NCBI GenBank assembly: GCA_963790065.1
Contig: CAWBNK010000029.1
Location: forward strand, 124,001 to 188,000
Source of the DNA: Palsa-504 sp963790065
GTDB taxonomy: Bacteria; Actinomycetota; Actinomycetes; Streptosporangiales; Streptosporangiaceae
DNA: 64,000 nt
Reading direction: 5' to 3'
A model generated the notes under the pieces. It did not search any database and was not told the DNA's origin. It was given only the letters and a program-made list of their open reading frames with translations. Within the stretch, counting starts at the first letter, position 1; every line of letters begins with the position of its first letter. The position numbers and the translations under genes were made by a program. This document shows positions 9,724-18,332 of this stretch, one piece after another.

Positions 9724-10089
9724 ATGATTGGTGACCTGTTCGACAGCCCATGGAAGATCCTGATCGTCGCTGTCGTGCTGATCGTGCTGTTCGGATCGAA
9801 GAAGCTGCCGCACGCGGCGCGGTCCCTTGGTCAGTCCATGCGCATCTTGAAGCGGGAAGTGCAGGGCCTGCATGAGGACGAGACGGTGCCGGGCGGCCCC
9901 GCTCAGGCTGAGGCCTCAAGCAGCACGGCCACCGCGTTCCCGCCGGCCGAGCTCGCCGCGGCGCCGCAGCCGGACCAGCAGTTGCAGATCGACGCGCTGC
10001 AGCAGCAGATCCGCGATCTGCAGCGGGCCGCGACGATGGACCCAGTGCCGTCGGCGGCCGAGGCTCCCCGGTCTCAGCAGACCAGCTAG
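9724..10089 (+). CDS. tatA: Sec-independent translocase subunit TatA
   Basis: TatA forms the protein-conducting assembly of the twin-arginine pathway. The 121-residue product has one N-terminal membrane helix (residues 10-25), the family signature FGSKKLPHAARSLGQSM as hinge and amphipathic helix, and a long polar tail with an Ala/Gln-rich region, longer than that of E. coli TatA. AAGAGGA precedes the ATG by about five bases. A possible -10 (TAGACT near 9667) lies in the 110 bp after pafC. tatC follows 35 bp downstream, so the two are probably co-transcribed. Confidence 0.95.
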   Translation: MIGDLFDSPWKILIVAVVLIVLFGSKKLPHAARSLGQSMRILKREVQGLHEDETVPGGPAQAEASSSTATAFPPAELAAAPQPDQQLQIDALQQQIRDLQRAATMDPVPSAAEAPRSQQTS

Positions 10090-10124
10090 TCCCCGTCCCC
10101 CGGGACTGACGGCGGGAAAGGGCC

Positions 10125-11039
10125 ATGGCGAAACTACCCGGTGCCATCCAGGGCGCCCGCATCGTGGGCGAGCACTTCGTGCGCTCGCAGCGGCAGCAGA
10201 ACCCTGAGGGCCGTATGCCCCTGATGGACCACATCCGGGAGCTGCGCAACCGGGTGGTCAAGATGGCGCTGGCCGTGGGCGCGGGCATGATCGTGGGCTT
10301 CGTCTTCTTCGGTCCGGTCTGGCGTGTCATCGAGCACCCGCTGTGCGCGACGGTAGTCAGGGGACACTCCGGGTGCTCGACGCTCGGGGTCAACATGCCG
10401 ACCCTGGATGGTCCGCTGGATCCGTTCTACCTGCGGGTCAAGGTCGCGGTGATCGTCGGGGTGATCCTGTCCTCGCCAGTATGGCTGTACCAGGTCTGGG
10501 CGTTCGTCGCGCCGGGCCTGTACGCCCGGGAGAAGCGCTGGGGCTACCTCTTCCTGGGCACGGCCGTGCCGCTGTTCCTGGCCGGGGTGACGCTGGCGTA
10601 CTGGTCGCTGGGCCGGTCCATGCACTACCTGCTCGGGCTGACCCCGAACGGGGTGGGGAACATCCTCCCGGTAGACCAGTACATGAGCTTCGTGATGGCT
10701 ATGGTGCTCGCCTTCGGGATCGCGTTCGAGCTGCCGCTGCTGATCGTCATGCTGAACCTGGCCGGGATCTTGACTCATCAGCGGTTCAGGAAGTGGCGCC
10801 GGGTGATGATCTTCGGGGTGTTCCTGATCGCCGGGATGGCCAATCCCAGCCCGGACCCGCTGACCATGCTGATCCTGGGCGGGGGCTGCGCGGCCCTGGT
10901 CGAGGTGGCCGAGCTCATCGTGTGGTCCAACGACCGCCGGCGCGCGCGGCTGCACCCCGACCCCTACGCCGGCCTGGCCGATGACCAGCTCGCGCCGATC
11001 GACCTCGACGAGACAGACACCGGCAGCAGGCTCAACTGA
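10125..11039 (+). CDS. tatC: Sec-independent translocase subunit TatC
   Basis: The polytopic receptor for twin-arginine signal peptides, 304 residues with six membrane helices. The cytoplasmic N-terminus ends in PLMDHIRELRNRVVKMAL, the conserved TatC entry motif. SSPVWLYQVWAFVAPGLYAREKR and FGIAFELPLLIVMLNLAGILT are also typical. The N-terminus is about 35 residues longer than the E. coli protein. If the later GTG at 10194 were used it would be shorter, but GGGAAAGGGCC before 10125 supports the ATG. The order tatA-tatC-helY matches Mycobacterium and Streptomyces. Confidence 0.96.
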   Translation: MAKLPGAIQGARIVGEHFVRSQRQQNPEGRMPLMDHIRELRNRVVKMALAVGAGMIVGFVFFGPVWRVIEHPLCATVVRGHSGCSTLGVNMPTLDGPLDPFYLRVKVAVIVGVILSSPVWLYQVWAFVAPGLYAREKRWGYLFLGTAVPLFLAGVTLAYWSLGRSMHYLLGLTPNGVGNILPVDQYMSFVMAMVLAFGIAFELPLLIVMLNLAGILTHQRFRKWRRVMIFGVFLIAGMANPSPDPLTMLILGGGCAALVEVAELIVWSNDRRRARLHPDPYAGLADDQLAPIDLDETDTGSRLN

Positions 11040-11062
11040 CAGTTCGGCTGAGACCTACCACC

Positions 11063-11068
11063 TAACCT
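11063..11068 (+). promoter_or_regulatory. Putative -10 box of helY (leaderless)
   Basis: TAACCT lies seven bases before the ATG of helY. No Shine-Dalgarno sequence is present between them, so the mRNA would start at the start codon. Confidence 0.4.
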
Positions 11069-11075
11069 TGACTCC

Positions 11076-14015
11076 ATGAGCACTCCGGCGGAACGGTATG
11101 CCGCGTCCCGCGAACGGGGGGCGGACCCGGAACTCGCGTCGTTCCGCGCGCTCTACGACTTCGACTTCGACGACTTCCAGGTCGCGGCCTGCCGCGCGCT
11201 GAGCACGGGCAGCGGCGTGCTGGTCGCCGCGCCCACCGGGTCGGGTAAGACCGTGGTCGGCGAGTTCGCCGTGCACCTGGCGCTGAGCCAGGGCCGCAAG
11301 TGCTTCTACACCACGCCGATCAAGGCCCTGTCCAACCAGAAGTACACCGACCTGGTCCGCCGGTACGACCACAAGACCGTGGGCCTGCTCACCGGGGACA
11401 ACAGCATCAACGGCGACGCGCCGGTGGTGGTGATGACCACCGAGGTGCTGCGCAACATGCTGTATACCGGATCGCCGACGCTGGCGGGCCTGGGCTACGT
11501 CGTCCTGGACGAGGTGCACTACCTGGCCGACTCCTCGCGCGGCGCGGTCTGGGAAGAAGTGATCATCCACCTGCCCGAGTCGGTCCGGGTGGTGGCCCTG
11601 TCCGCGACCGTGAGCAACGCCGAGGAGTTCGGCGACTGGCTTGATCAGGTCCGCGGCGGGACGACGGTGATCGTGGACGAGCACCGGCCCGTGCCGCTGT
11701 GGCAGTACGTGCTGGCCGGGAACCGGCTCTACGACCTGTTCACCGACGACGACCACACCCGGGTCAATCCCGAACTGCTGCGGGTCGCCCAGCGCGACAC
11801 CTGGATCGAGCGCAAGGCGCCGGCCCGGCCCGGCCGGGGCGGCCGCCGTCCGCGCCGGTTCTCGCCGGTCTACCGGCCTGACGTGATCTCCCGCCTGGAC
11901 TCCTCCGGGCTGCTGCCCGCGATCACGTTCATCTTCAGCCGGGCCGGCTGCAACGCGGCGGTGCAGCAGTGCCTGGCCGCGGGCCTGCGGCTGACCAGGC
12001 CGGAAGAGGCGGACCTCATCCAGCAGACCGCCGAGCGCCGCACGGCCGACATACCCGTCGAGGACCTGATCGTCCTGGGCTACGGCGAATGGCTGGACGG
12101 GCTGCGGCGCGGGATCGCGGCCCATCATGCCGGGATGCTGCCCGCCTTCAAGGAAGTCGTCGAGGAACTGTTCGCGGCCGGGCTGGTCCGGGCGGTGTTC
12201 GCGACTGAGACGCTGGCGCTCGGCATCAACATGCCTGCCAGGACCGTGGTCATCGAGAAGCTCGACAAGTGGAACGGCGAGACCCACGCCAACCTGACGC
12301 CGGGGGAGTACACCCAGCTGACCGGGCGCGCCGGGCGTCGCGGCATCGACGTCGAGGGCCACGCGGTCGTGCTGTGGCAACCGGGCCTGGATCCCGGCGC
12401 CCTGGCCGGCCTGGCCAGCACCCGTACCTACCCGCTGAACTCCAGCTTCCGGCCTTCCTACAACATGGCCGTCAACCTGACCGGCTGGGCCGGGCGGGCC
12501 CGGGCGGCGGCCCTGCTGGAATCCTCGTTCGCCCAGTTCCAGGCGGACCGGGGCGTGGTCGGCGTGGGCCGCCAGATCCGCAGGAACCACCAGGTCATGG
12601 ACGACCTGGCCGTCAAGATGAGCTGCGAGAAGGGTGACTTCGCCGAGTACGCCCAGCTGAGGAGGAGCCTGTCGGTGCGGGAGGGCGACCTGTCCCGCGC
12701 CCGGGCCAGTTCCCGGCGGGAAGAAGCGGCCCGGTCGCTGTCGCTGTTGCGACCCGGCGATATCATCCGCGTGCCCGGCGGCAGGCGGGCCGGGCTGGCC
12801 GTCGTCCTGCAGACCGGCCTGCACCCGGGGCGCGGCAACAACGGCGGTCACGGGCCGACCGGACGCGACAGCCGGACGCACCGGGCCGCCGCCGACCAGG
12901 GCAACGGTCGGCCCGCCGGGCCGGGACCGCTCGTGCTTACCGAGGGCCGGCAGGTCAAGCGGCTGGCCGTGGCCGACTTCCCGGTGCCGCCGGAGATCAT
13001 CGACAAGATCAAGATCCCCAGCTGGTTCAGCCCGCGTTCCCCCGAGCACCGCAAGGACCTCGCCGCGACCATGCGCAACCGGCTGGCGGCCGGCCCGGGA
13101 CGGTCCTCCGGGGATCGGCGGGTCGCCACCTCCCCGTCTCCTCCCGCCGGGGACGACGGGCCCGACGAGATCGCCGAACTGCGGCGGCGGCTGCGGCGCC
13201 ATCCATGCCACGACTGCCCGGACCGCGAGGATCATGCCCGGTACGCCGAGCGCTACCTGCGGCTGACCCGCGAGACCGAGGCGCTCGAGCGCCGGGTCGC
13301 GGGCCGTTCGCACGTGATCGCGCGCACGTTCGACCGGGTCTGCCGCGTCCTGGAGCGGCTGGGCTACCTGGACGGGGACACGGTCACGCCGGACGGCCGC
13401 CGCCTGGCGGGCCTGTACACCGAGCTGGACCTGCTGGCCGCCGAATGCCTGCGCCGCGGCCTGTGGGACGGCCTGTCGCCGGGCGAGCTCGCCGCCTGCG
13501 TGTCGGCCCTGTCGTTCGAGTCACGGCAGGCTGATGACGTCCATCCGCCCCGGCTGCCGAAGGGCCGCGTGGCCGACACGCTGGCCGGCATGGTCAGGAC
13601 CTGGGCAGAGCTCGACCAGCTGGAGAAGGACAACCAGCTGTCGTTCCTGCGCGAGCCCGACTTCGGCTTTGCCTGGGCCGCCTATCGCTGGGCCAGGGGA
13701 GCGCGGCTGGAATCCGTGCTGGAATCCTCGCCCGACCTCACGCCCGGTGATTTCGTCCGTTCGGTCAAGCAGCTGATCGACCTCCTCGACCAGATCGCCG
13801 GCGCTGCCTCCAGCATCCCTCCGCCAGCCCAGCCCGCCGCCTCACCCGCCTCACCCGATGCTCCCGCGCTGCCCGATGCTCCCGCCTCACCCGGTGCTCT
13901 CGCGTCGCCGGACGCTCCGGCCGCTTCTGCGCCGCGCAGCCTGGCCGCGACCGCCCGGGCCGCGATCGACGGTATGCGCCGCGGCGTCGTGGCCTACTCC
14001 GCCGTCGCCGACTAG
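11076..14015 (+). CDS. helY: Ski2/Mtr4-type DEAD/DEAH-box RNA helicase HelY
   Basis: A 979-residue superfamily-2 helicase. Motif I is AAPTGSGKT (about residue 52), motif II DEVH (in VVLDEVHYLADS), motif III SAT, and motif VI TGRAGRRGID. A long C-terminal part with a CHDCPD Cys pair and a winged-helix/helical bundle region matches the Ski2-like architecture. The last 70 residues are a low-complexity Pro/Ala/Ser/Asp run with repeated SPDAP/LPDAP units, not seen in shorter homologues, before a final conserved RAAIDGMRRGVV. The gene follows tatC as in M. tuberculosis Rv2092c. The substrate is presumed to be structured RNA; this is family knowledge only. Confidence 0.93.
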   Translation: MSTPAERYAASRERGADPELASFRALYDFDFDDFQVAACRALSTGSGVLVAAPTGSGKTVVGEFAVHLALSQGRKCFYTTPIKALSNQKYTDLVRRYDHKTVGLLTGDNSINGDAPVVVMTTEVLRNMLYTGSPTLAGLGYVVLDEVHYLADSSRGAVWEEVIIHLPESVRVVALSATVSNAEEFGDWLDQVRGGTTVIVDEHRPVPLWQYVLAGNRLYDLFTDDDHTRVNPELLRVAQRDTWIERKAPARPGRGGRRPRRFSPVYRPDVISRLDSSGLLPAITFIFSRAGCNAAVQQCLAAGLRLTRPEEADLIQQTAERRTADIPVEDLIVLGYGEWLDGLRRGIAAHHAGMLPAFKEVVEELFAAGLVRAVFATETLALGINMPARTVVIEKLDKWNGETHANLTPGEYTQLTGRAGRRGIDVEGHAVVLWQPGLDPGALAGLASTRTYPLNSSFRPSYNMAVNLTGWAGRARAAALLESSFAQFQADRGVVGVGRQIRRNHQVMDDLAVKMSCEKGDFAEYAQLRRSLSVREGDLSRARASSRREEAARSLSLLRPGDIIRVPGGRRAGLAVVLQTGLHPGRGNNGGHGPTGRDSRTHRAAADQGNGRPAGPGPLVLTEGRQVKRLAVADFPVPPEIIDKIKIPSWFSPRSPEHRKDLAATMRNRLAAGPGRSSGDRRVATSPSPPAGDDGPDEIAELRRRLRRHPCHDCPDREDHARYAERYLRLTRETEALERRVAGRSHVIARTFDRVCRVLERLGYLDGDTVTPDGRRLAGLYTELDLLAAECLRRGLWDGLSPGELAACVSALSFESRQADDVHPPRLPKGRVADTLAGMVRTWAELDQLEKDNQLSFLREPDFGFAWAAYRWARGARLESVLESSPDLTPGDFVRSVKQLIDLLDQIAGAASSIPPPAQPAASPASPDAPALPDAPASPGALASPDAPAASAPRSLAATARAAIDGMRRGVVAYSAVAD

Positions 14016-14135
14016 CTCGGCTAGCTAGGCTTCCCGCAGGTCACTAGACCAGGACGATGAACTTGCCATCATTCATCAGTCCTGCCTATGTGTTAGCGAA
14101 GCGATTGGCATTGGTGCCGGCTGGCCACCGGTCGC

Positions 14136-14141
14136 TAGCCT
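14136..14141 (+). promoter_or_regulatory. Putative -10 box of the cupin gene (leaderless)
   Basis: TAGCCT lies seven bases before the ATG at 14149. TTGGTG at 14111-14116, 19 bases upstream, is a possible -35. Confidence 0.4.
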
Positions 14142-14148
14142 TGGGGGC

Positions 14149-14721
14149 ATGACGCTGACCAGCACAGTTACAGCAATGCCGAGCATCATGGCCAAGCTGG
14201 GGACTTGCCCGGACAGCCTCGTGCGCGCAATCCGCGCCGAAGTCCGCCGCGGCCTGGACTGGCAGCAGACCGCCGACCGCGTGGTGAGCGCGCTGCGCGG
14301 CCGCCTCCCCGACCCGGCGGCCATCCTGCCCGCCTCTCTGCAGGCCGGGAATCCGGACTGCTACCAGAGCCACCTGCTGCACGCCGAGCCCGACGGCTCG
14401 TTCTCGATCGCGGCCATGGTGTGGCTGCCGGGGCAGGAAACGGTAATCCACGACCACGTGGCCTGGTGCGTCACCGGTGTCCTGCAGGGCCAGGAGTACG
14501 AAGAGGTCTTCGCGATCGCCGACGGCGGCCGCGCGCTGACTCTGGCCGCCCGCAACGTCAACCCCACCGGGTCCGTCAGCGGCTTCGCCCCGCCCGGCGA
14601 CATCCACCGCGTGCGCAACACTGGCGACAGGGTGGCCATCTCGATGCACGTCTACGGCGCCGACATCTCCCGCCTGGGCAACAGCCTCCGCCGCGAGTAC
14701 ACCCTCCCCATCCGCCCCTAA
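14149..14721 (+). CDS. Cupin metalloenzyme, cysteine dioxygenase type I family
   Basis: A 190-residue protein with one cupin barrel. Metal ligands can be read as His101 and His103 in VIHDHVAWC, and His153 in GDIHRV, the three-His arrangement of the cysteine dioxygenase family. The N-terminal 50 residues are helical (EVRRGLDWQQTADRVVSALRG). This would oxidise cysteine or a related thiol to the sulfinate using Fe(II) and oxygen. Thiol substrates other than cysteine, such as 3-mercaptopropionate, are possible. The gene stands alone: helY ends 133 bp upstream and a 500-bp non-coding stretch follows. Confidence 0.8.
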   Translation: MTLTSTVTAMPSIMAKLGTCPDSLVRAIRAEVRRGLDWQQTADRVVSALRGRLPDPAAILPASLQAGNPDCYQSHLLHAEPDGSFSIAAMVWLPGQETVIHDHVAWCVTGVLQGQEYEEVFAIADGGRALTLAARNVNPTGSVSGFAPPGDIHRVRNTGDRVAISMHVYGADISRLGNSLRREYTLPIRP

Positions 14722-15165
14722 CCCCGTCTGCGCCATCCTGGGCGATACGCAGGACACGCCTGGGCCGCCAGTCGGGACGATGGACCGTTGCACCGGTTAT
14801 TACCGGGACGATGGTCTATGGGTGCGGCCCTTGTGGTGTGAGGCTGCGCCTGTCGGAGGCCGCGCCGCGGCGGCGGTCCTTCATGATCACGCCCGAGATG
14901 GGCTGGTTTCATGATCGCGGGCAGTTGTGGTCGCTATTTAGCCCGAACTGCCCGTGATCATGGAAGTGGCGTGGACGGCCCCACGACGCGTTTCGCGGGC
15001 GGGCCGTCCCCGGCCCGTGACCCCGACATCCCGTCTTCACCGGAAGGCATCCAGCGTCACACCGGTACCACGCCCGCAGCCGCCGTAGAGCAACAGGAGG
15101 GCGGCTGCCGCCACCACGGCCCGTTCGGCCGAAAAATCCGCGGGAACAATATCTTGCCAGCCGAT
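14722..15165 (+). other. Non-coding stretch between cupin and padR genes
   Basis: No convincing gene is seen in this roughly 440-bp stretch. The decamer GGGACGATGG occurs twice near 14777 and 14808, about 30 bp apart. A strong inverted repeat (14910-14962) occupies the centre. A 104-codon frame here (14911-15225) has no homology I recognise, no ribosome binding site and mixed low-GC codons, so it was not called. Confidence 0.5.
14910..14962 (+). repeat. 17-bp inverted repeat / hairpin with CATGATC ends
   Basis: The left arm CATGATCGCGGGCAGTT (14910-14926) and the right arm AACTGCCCGTGATCATG (14946-14962) are complementary except for one G-T position, with a 19-base loop. A second left-arm-like copy, CTTCATGATCACG near 14878-14890, could pair with the same right arm, giving two mutually exclusive folds. 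It has no T-run, so it is not a standard terminator. A dispersed palindromic repeat is the simplest reading. Confidence 0.6.
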
Positions 15166-15192
15166 CGTTATAGATATATCGTTAACCTAACG
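15166..15192 (+). promoter_or_regulatory. Candidate PadR operator upstream of the exporter operon
   Basis: In an AT-rich island, CGTTA appears at 15166 and again in the palindrome CGTTAACCTAACG (15180-15192), with GATATATC between them. The site lies 45 bp before the padR start, the usual place for PadR autoregulation. A related palindrome, CGTTAGCCAATAACG, occurs at 17881-17895 just past the end of the same operon. Confidence 0.45.
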
Positions 15193-15236
15193 ACAAGGAT
15201 CGGAAACCGATCTAGAGATCTTTAAGGAGTATCACA

Positions 15237-15908
15237 ATGCACAACGAAGGATGGGGAGATCCCCGAGAGGAACGAGAGGACCGCGGCGGCCACCGTGGTC
15301 ACGTGCGAGGGCGCGCCCGGATGCGCGGCGGCCCCGGTCCGTGGGGCGGTCCGGGCCCGTTCGGGTTCGAGATGCGCGGCGGGCCGTTCGGGCCGCCGAG
15401 GCCGGGACGGGCAGGCGGCCGCGGGCCGCGGGTCCGGCGCGGTGACGTCCGGGCCGCGATCCTCGACCTGCTGGCCGAGGGCCAGGCGTGGAACGGCTAC
15501 CAGCTCATCCAGGGGATCGGCGAGCGCACGCAGGGCGTGTGGCGGCCGAGCGCGGGGTCGGTTTACCCGGCACTGCAGCAACTGGAGGACGAGGGCCTGA
15601 TCACGGCCGCGGCAGCGAGCGACGAGGACCGGCGCCGGAACTACACGCTGACCGACGAGGGCCGGGCCTACGTCCAGGCCCACGCCGACGAGCTCAAGGC
15701 GTCCTGGGATGCCGTGACCGGCAGCGTCGACGACGCCGCGTTCCAGATGCACGCCCTGGCCCGCCAGGTCGGCATGGCCACCATGCAGGTCGCCCAGGCG
15801 GGCACGCCCGCCCAGGTCCAGCAGGCCAGCAAGATCCTGGCCGACACCCGTAAGGCCCTGTACCGTATCCTCGCGGCAGACGACGAGGCAGCGGAACAGG
15901 ACGCATAA
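15237..15908 (+). CDS. PadR family transcriptional regulator
   Basis: A 223-residue repressor-type regulator. The first 55 residues are a Gly/Arg/Pro-rich unstructured head. The PadR winged helix spans about residues 62-140 (RAAILDLLAEGQAWNGYQLIQGI, SAGSVYPALQQLEDEGLI, RRNYTLTDEGRAYV). A C-terminal helical dimerisation region follows. AAGGAG lies seven bases before the ATG. It is the first gene of an operon with an ABC-2 exporter, the common arrangement in which PadR represses the pump until a drug binds. Two bases separate its stop from the GTG of the ATPase gene. The ligand is unknown. Confidence 0.92.
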   Translation: MHNEGWGDPREEREDRGGHRGHVRGRARMRGGPGPWGGPGPFGFEMRGGPFGPPRPGRAGGRGPRVRRGDVRAAILDLLAEGQAWNGYQLIQGIGERTQGVWRPSAGSVYPALQQLEDEGLITAAAASDEDRRRNYTLTDEGRAYVQAHADELKASWDAVTGSVDDAAFQMHALARQVGMATMQVAQAGTPAQVQQASKILADTRKALYRILAADDEAAEQDA

Positions 15909-15910
15909 GG

Positions 15911-16888
15911 GTGACACCTGCTATCTCGGTCAGCAAGCTGACCAAGAGCTACGGCGAGATCGAGGCCGTCCGCGGCATCGATTTCGAGGTCGCGGTCGGC
16001 GAGACGTTCGGCTTTCTCGGGCCGAATGGCGCAGGCAAGTCCACCACCATCAAGATCCTGTGCACCCTGGCGGAGCCCACCTCGGGCACCGCCAGGGTGG
16101 CCGGACACGATGTCGTCTCCGACCGGGATACCGTGCGCCGCAATATCGGCCTGGTGTTCCAGGAGACCACCCTGGACAACTACCTGACCGGGGAGCAGAA
16201 CCTGCGCTTCCACGCCGACCTGTACGGGGTGCCCAAGGCGGCGTTCGCGCCCCGGCTGCGGCAGGTGCTCGAGATGGTCGGGCTGTGGGACCGGCGGGCC
16301 AGCGCGGTGTCCACCTACTCCGGCGGGATGCAGCGCCGGCTGGAAATCGCCCGCGGCCTGCTGCACGCGCCACGGGTGCTGTTCCTCGATGAGCCGACCG
16401 TGGGCCTGGACCCGCAGACCCGATCCTCCATCTGGGAGTACATCAACGGGCTGAAGAAGCGCGAGGACATCACGATCTTCCTCACCACCCACTACATGGA
16501 CGAGGCGGAGAACTGCGACCGCATCGCCATCATCGACCACGGGAAGATCGTCGCGATCGACACGCCGGAGGCGCTGAAGGCCTCCATCGGCAAGGACCGG
16601 GTGCAGATCAGCACGGCCGACGACGAGGCGGCCGCCCGCGCGCTGGCCGAGACGTTCAGCATTGACTCGGGCCTGCACGAGGGCCTGCTGACGTTCTCGG
16701 TAGAGTCGGGCGAGCATTTCGTGCCGCAGCTGTTCGCTAGCCTGCCGGTGGCCATCCGGTCGGTGAGCGTATCCCGGCCCTCCCTCGACGACGTGTTCAT
16801 GTCGTACACGGGTAAAACCATCCGGGATGCCGAGGCTTCGGTCGGCGACCGCAACCGCAGGCTCGCCACGCGCTTCGGCAGGAGGTAG
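15911..16888 (+). CDS. ABC-2 exporter ATP-binding protein, DrrA-like
   Basis: A 325-residue ATPase of the daunorubicin-resistance type. Walker A is GPNGAGKST (about residues 37-45), the signature is YSGGMQRRLE, Walker B is VLFLDEPTVGLDP, and the switch His is in TTHYMDEA. A C-terminal extension after residue 240 ends in RPSLDDVFMSYTGKTIR, typical of DrrA proteins. With the permease encoded 10 bp downstream it would export a hydrophobic compound or lipid. The preceding PadR gene suggests inducible drug efflux. The substrate cannot be inferred from sequence. Confidence 0.93.
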   Translation: MTPAISVSKLTKSYGEIEAVRGIDFEVAVGETFGFLGPNGAGKSTTIKILCTLAEPTSGTARVAGHDVVSDRDTVRRNIGLVFQETTLDNYLTGEQNLRFHADLYGVPKAAFAPRLRQVLEMVGLWDRRASAVSTYSGGMQRRLEIARGLLHAPRVLFLDEPTVGLDPQTRSSIWEYINGLKKREDITIFLTTHYMDEAENCDRIAIIDHGKIVAIDTPEALKASIGKDRVQISTADDEAAARALAETFSIDSGLHEGLLTFSVESGEHFVPQLFASLPVAIRSVSVSRPSLDDVFMSYTGKTIRDAEASVGDRNRRLATRFGRR

Positions 16889-16898
16889 TGAAGTAGCC

Positions 16899-17804
16899 AT
16901 GCTGGAGGACATCGCGCCGCAGGACACCCTCGAGGCCGAGGAACTGGCCCTCACCGAGACGATCAGGGTGGCGGTACCCGAGCGCAGCCTGCGCCATGAC
17001 CTGCGCGCGGCCAGCATGGTCTGGCGCCGCGAGCTGATCAGGTTCCGCAGCGACCGGCTGCGGGCCATCACCGCCCTGATCCAGCCGGTGCTATTCCTGT
17101 TCATACTGGGCACCGGGCTTTCTCGGCTCGCCTCACGCGGCCTGCCCGCCGGAGTGGACTTCAGGACGTTCATCTACCCGGGCGTGCTGGCCATGTCGGT
17201 CCTGTTTACCGCGATCTTCTCGGCCGCCTCGATCGTCTGGGACCGGGAGTTCGGGTTCCTGCGGGAGATGCTGGTCGCGCCGGTGCGGCGGTGGGCCATC
17301 GTGGTCGGCAAGTGCCTGGGCGGCGCGACCGTGGCCACCTTCCAGGGCATTATCTTCCTGGCGCTGGCCGGCGTGGCGCACGTCCCCTACTCGCCGACGC
17401 TGCTGCTGGTCCTGGTCGGCGAACTGCTGCTGCTGTCGTTCACGCTGACCGCCTTCGGGGTCATGATGGCGGCGCGGATCAAGCAGATACAGGCGTTTAT
17501 GGCACTCACCCAGATGACCGTGATGCCATTGTTCTTCTTGTCCGGTGCGCTCTACCCGCTGAACGGCCTGCCCGGCTGGCTCACCGTGCTGACCCGCATC
17601 GACCCGCTGACCTACATCGTCTCCCCGATGCGGGACGCGGTGTTCAGCCACCTGTCGGTCAGCCCGCTGGCCACCGCGGCATTGAGCCCCGGCATCACCT
17701 GGTTTGGCTGGGTGGTCCCAGTGGGACTATCTCTGACCATGGTCGCCATCATGGGCGCCGCGATGCTCGGCATAGGCATAGCCGAGTTCCGCAAGACCGA
17801 ATAA
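16899..17804 (+). CDS. ABC-2 exporter permease, DrrB-like
   Basis: A 301-residue permease with a soluble N-terminal tail and six membrane helices. The ABC-2 signature region reads SGALYPLNGLPGWLTVLTRIDPLTYIVSPMRDAVF (about residues 225-260). FLREMLVAPVRRWAIVVGKCLGGA marks the coupling loop. The ATG at 16899 was chosen because the in-frame codons upstream overlap the ATPase gene; an AGGAGG lies about 13 bases upstream. It ends the padR operon. Confidence 0.92.
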   Translation: MLEDIAPQDTLEAEELALTETIRVAVPERSLRHDLRAASMVWRRELIRFRSDRLRAITALIQPVLFLFILGTGLSRLASRGLPAGVDFRTFIYPGVLAMSVLFTAIFSAASIVWDREFGFLREMLVAPVRRWAIVVGKCLGGATVATFQGIIFLALAGVAHVPYSPTLLLVLVGELLLLSFTLTAFGVMMAARIKQIQAFMALTQMTVMPLFFLSGALYPLNGLPGWLTVLTRIDPLTYIVSPMRDAVFSHLSVSPLATAALSPGITWFGWVVPVGLSLTMVAIMGAAMLGIGIAEFRKTE

Positions 17805-17970
17805 CGCCCCGCATTCAAAGCTCACCATGTGGCATTCCCCTCGCCCATTGGTAAGCCCTCGCCTATCGTTCTCCGTTTTGCGTTAGCCAATAACGAAAGA
17901 AACCGTCCAATTCTCAGAGGAAACCCCTAGCGCCGCCAGAGGTATCCCTCATTCCCCGCCCCTGCCCGTC
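17805..17970 (+). other. Low-GC non-coding stretch after the exporter operon
   Basis: No gene is seen. Base composition is clearly poorer in G+C than the flanking genes. It contains the palindrome CGTTAGCCAATAACG (17881-17895), which resembles the candidate PadR operator. No classical terminator hairpin with a T-run was found for the exporter operon. Confidence 0.4.
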
Positions 17971-17979
17971 CATTGAATA

Positions 17980-18326
17980 CAAAAACCACCCTCAAGCCTC
18001 CCTCTGCCCCGTGAGCAGGCTCCGCCGGCCCATGCTCGCATGAGCGGGGGGCGGCAGCCGGAAGACAGTAAGGCAAGCGAGAGGCGGAGAACAGACCGGA
18101 ACCAGGCCTCCGACCCCAACCTCTACCAGGCAGAGTGCCACGGGGGAGCCCGGGCGGCCGTCCCCCGGAAACGCACTGCGAGCCCCTCGAAGCCGCCTCA
18201 AAGGCGGCGAAGTTAGGGCGACGCCGGGTGGCTACGGGGGCAAACCACCCGGCGTCGCGATCATCGGCGTTCCGACGGGGGCCCGGAACGCCGGCAGTGG
18301 TGCCCCGACGGGGGACCAGAGCACCG
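17980..18326 (-). ncRNA. Candidate structured RNA with repeated CCCCCGU loops
   Basis: Read on the minus strand from about 18326, three hairpins follow each other. The first has GGTGC/GCACC arms (18325 to 18299), the second a perfect 10-bp stem (CGGCGTTCCG, 18293 to 18265), the third a perfect 14-bp stem (GCGACGCCGGGTGG, 18258 to 18218). Each loop holds CCCCCGT. A fourth CCCCCGT near 18146-18140 lies in a stem, and a CCCCCC run occurs near 18051. A 7-bp GCCGCCT/AGGCGGC hairpin separates the third hairpin from the rest. The predicted start of transcription falls on the first hairpin. The 3' end is a guess at a T5 run (17985-17981). Protein frames here are low-complexity. C-rich loops recall the actinobacterial 6C RNA, but identity is not established. 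Confidence 0.4.
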
Positions 18327-18332
18327 ATATGA

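Noticed and set aside
11055..13313. 752-codon minus-strand frame
   Set aside because: Antisense to helY, which has clear helicase motifs; no family features.
14911..15225. 104-codon frame before padR
   Set aside because: No ribosome binding site, low-complexity and mixed codon use, overlaps a strong palindrome and the candidate operator.
18000..18330. RNase P RNA, tmRNA or signal recognition particle RNA
   Set aside because: The conserved core sequences of these RNAs (for example GAGGAAAGTCC of RNase P) were looked for on both strands and are absent.
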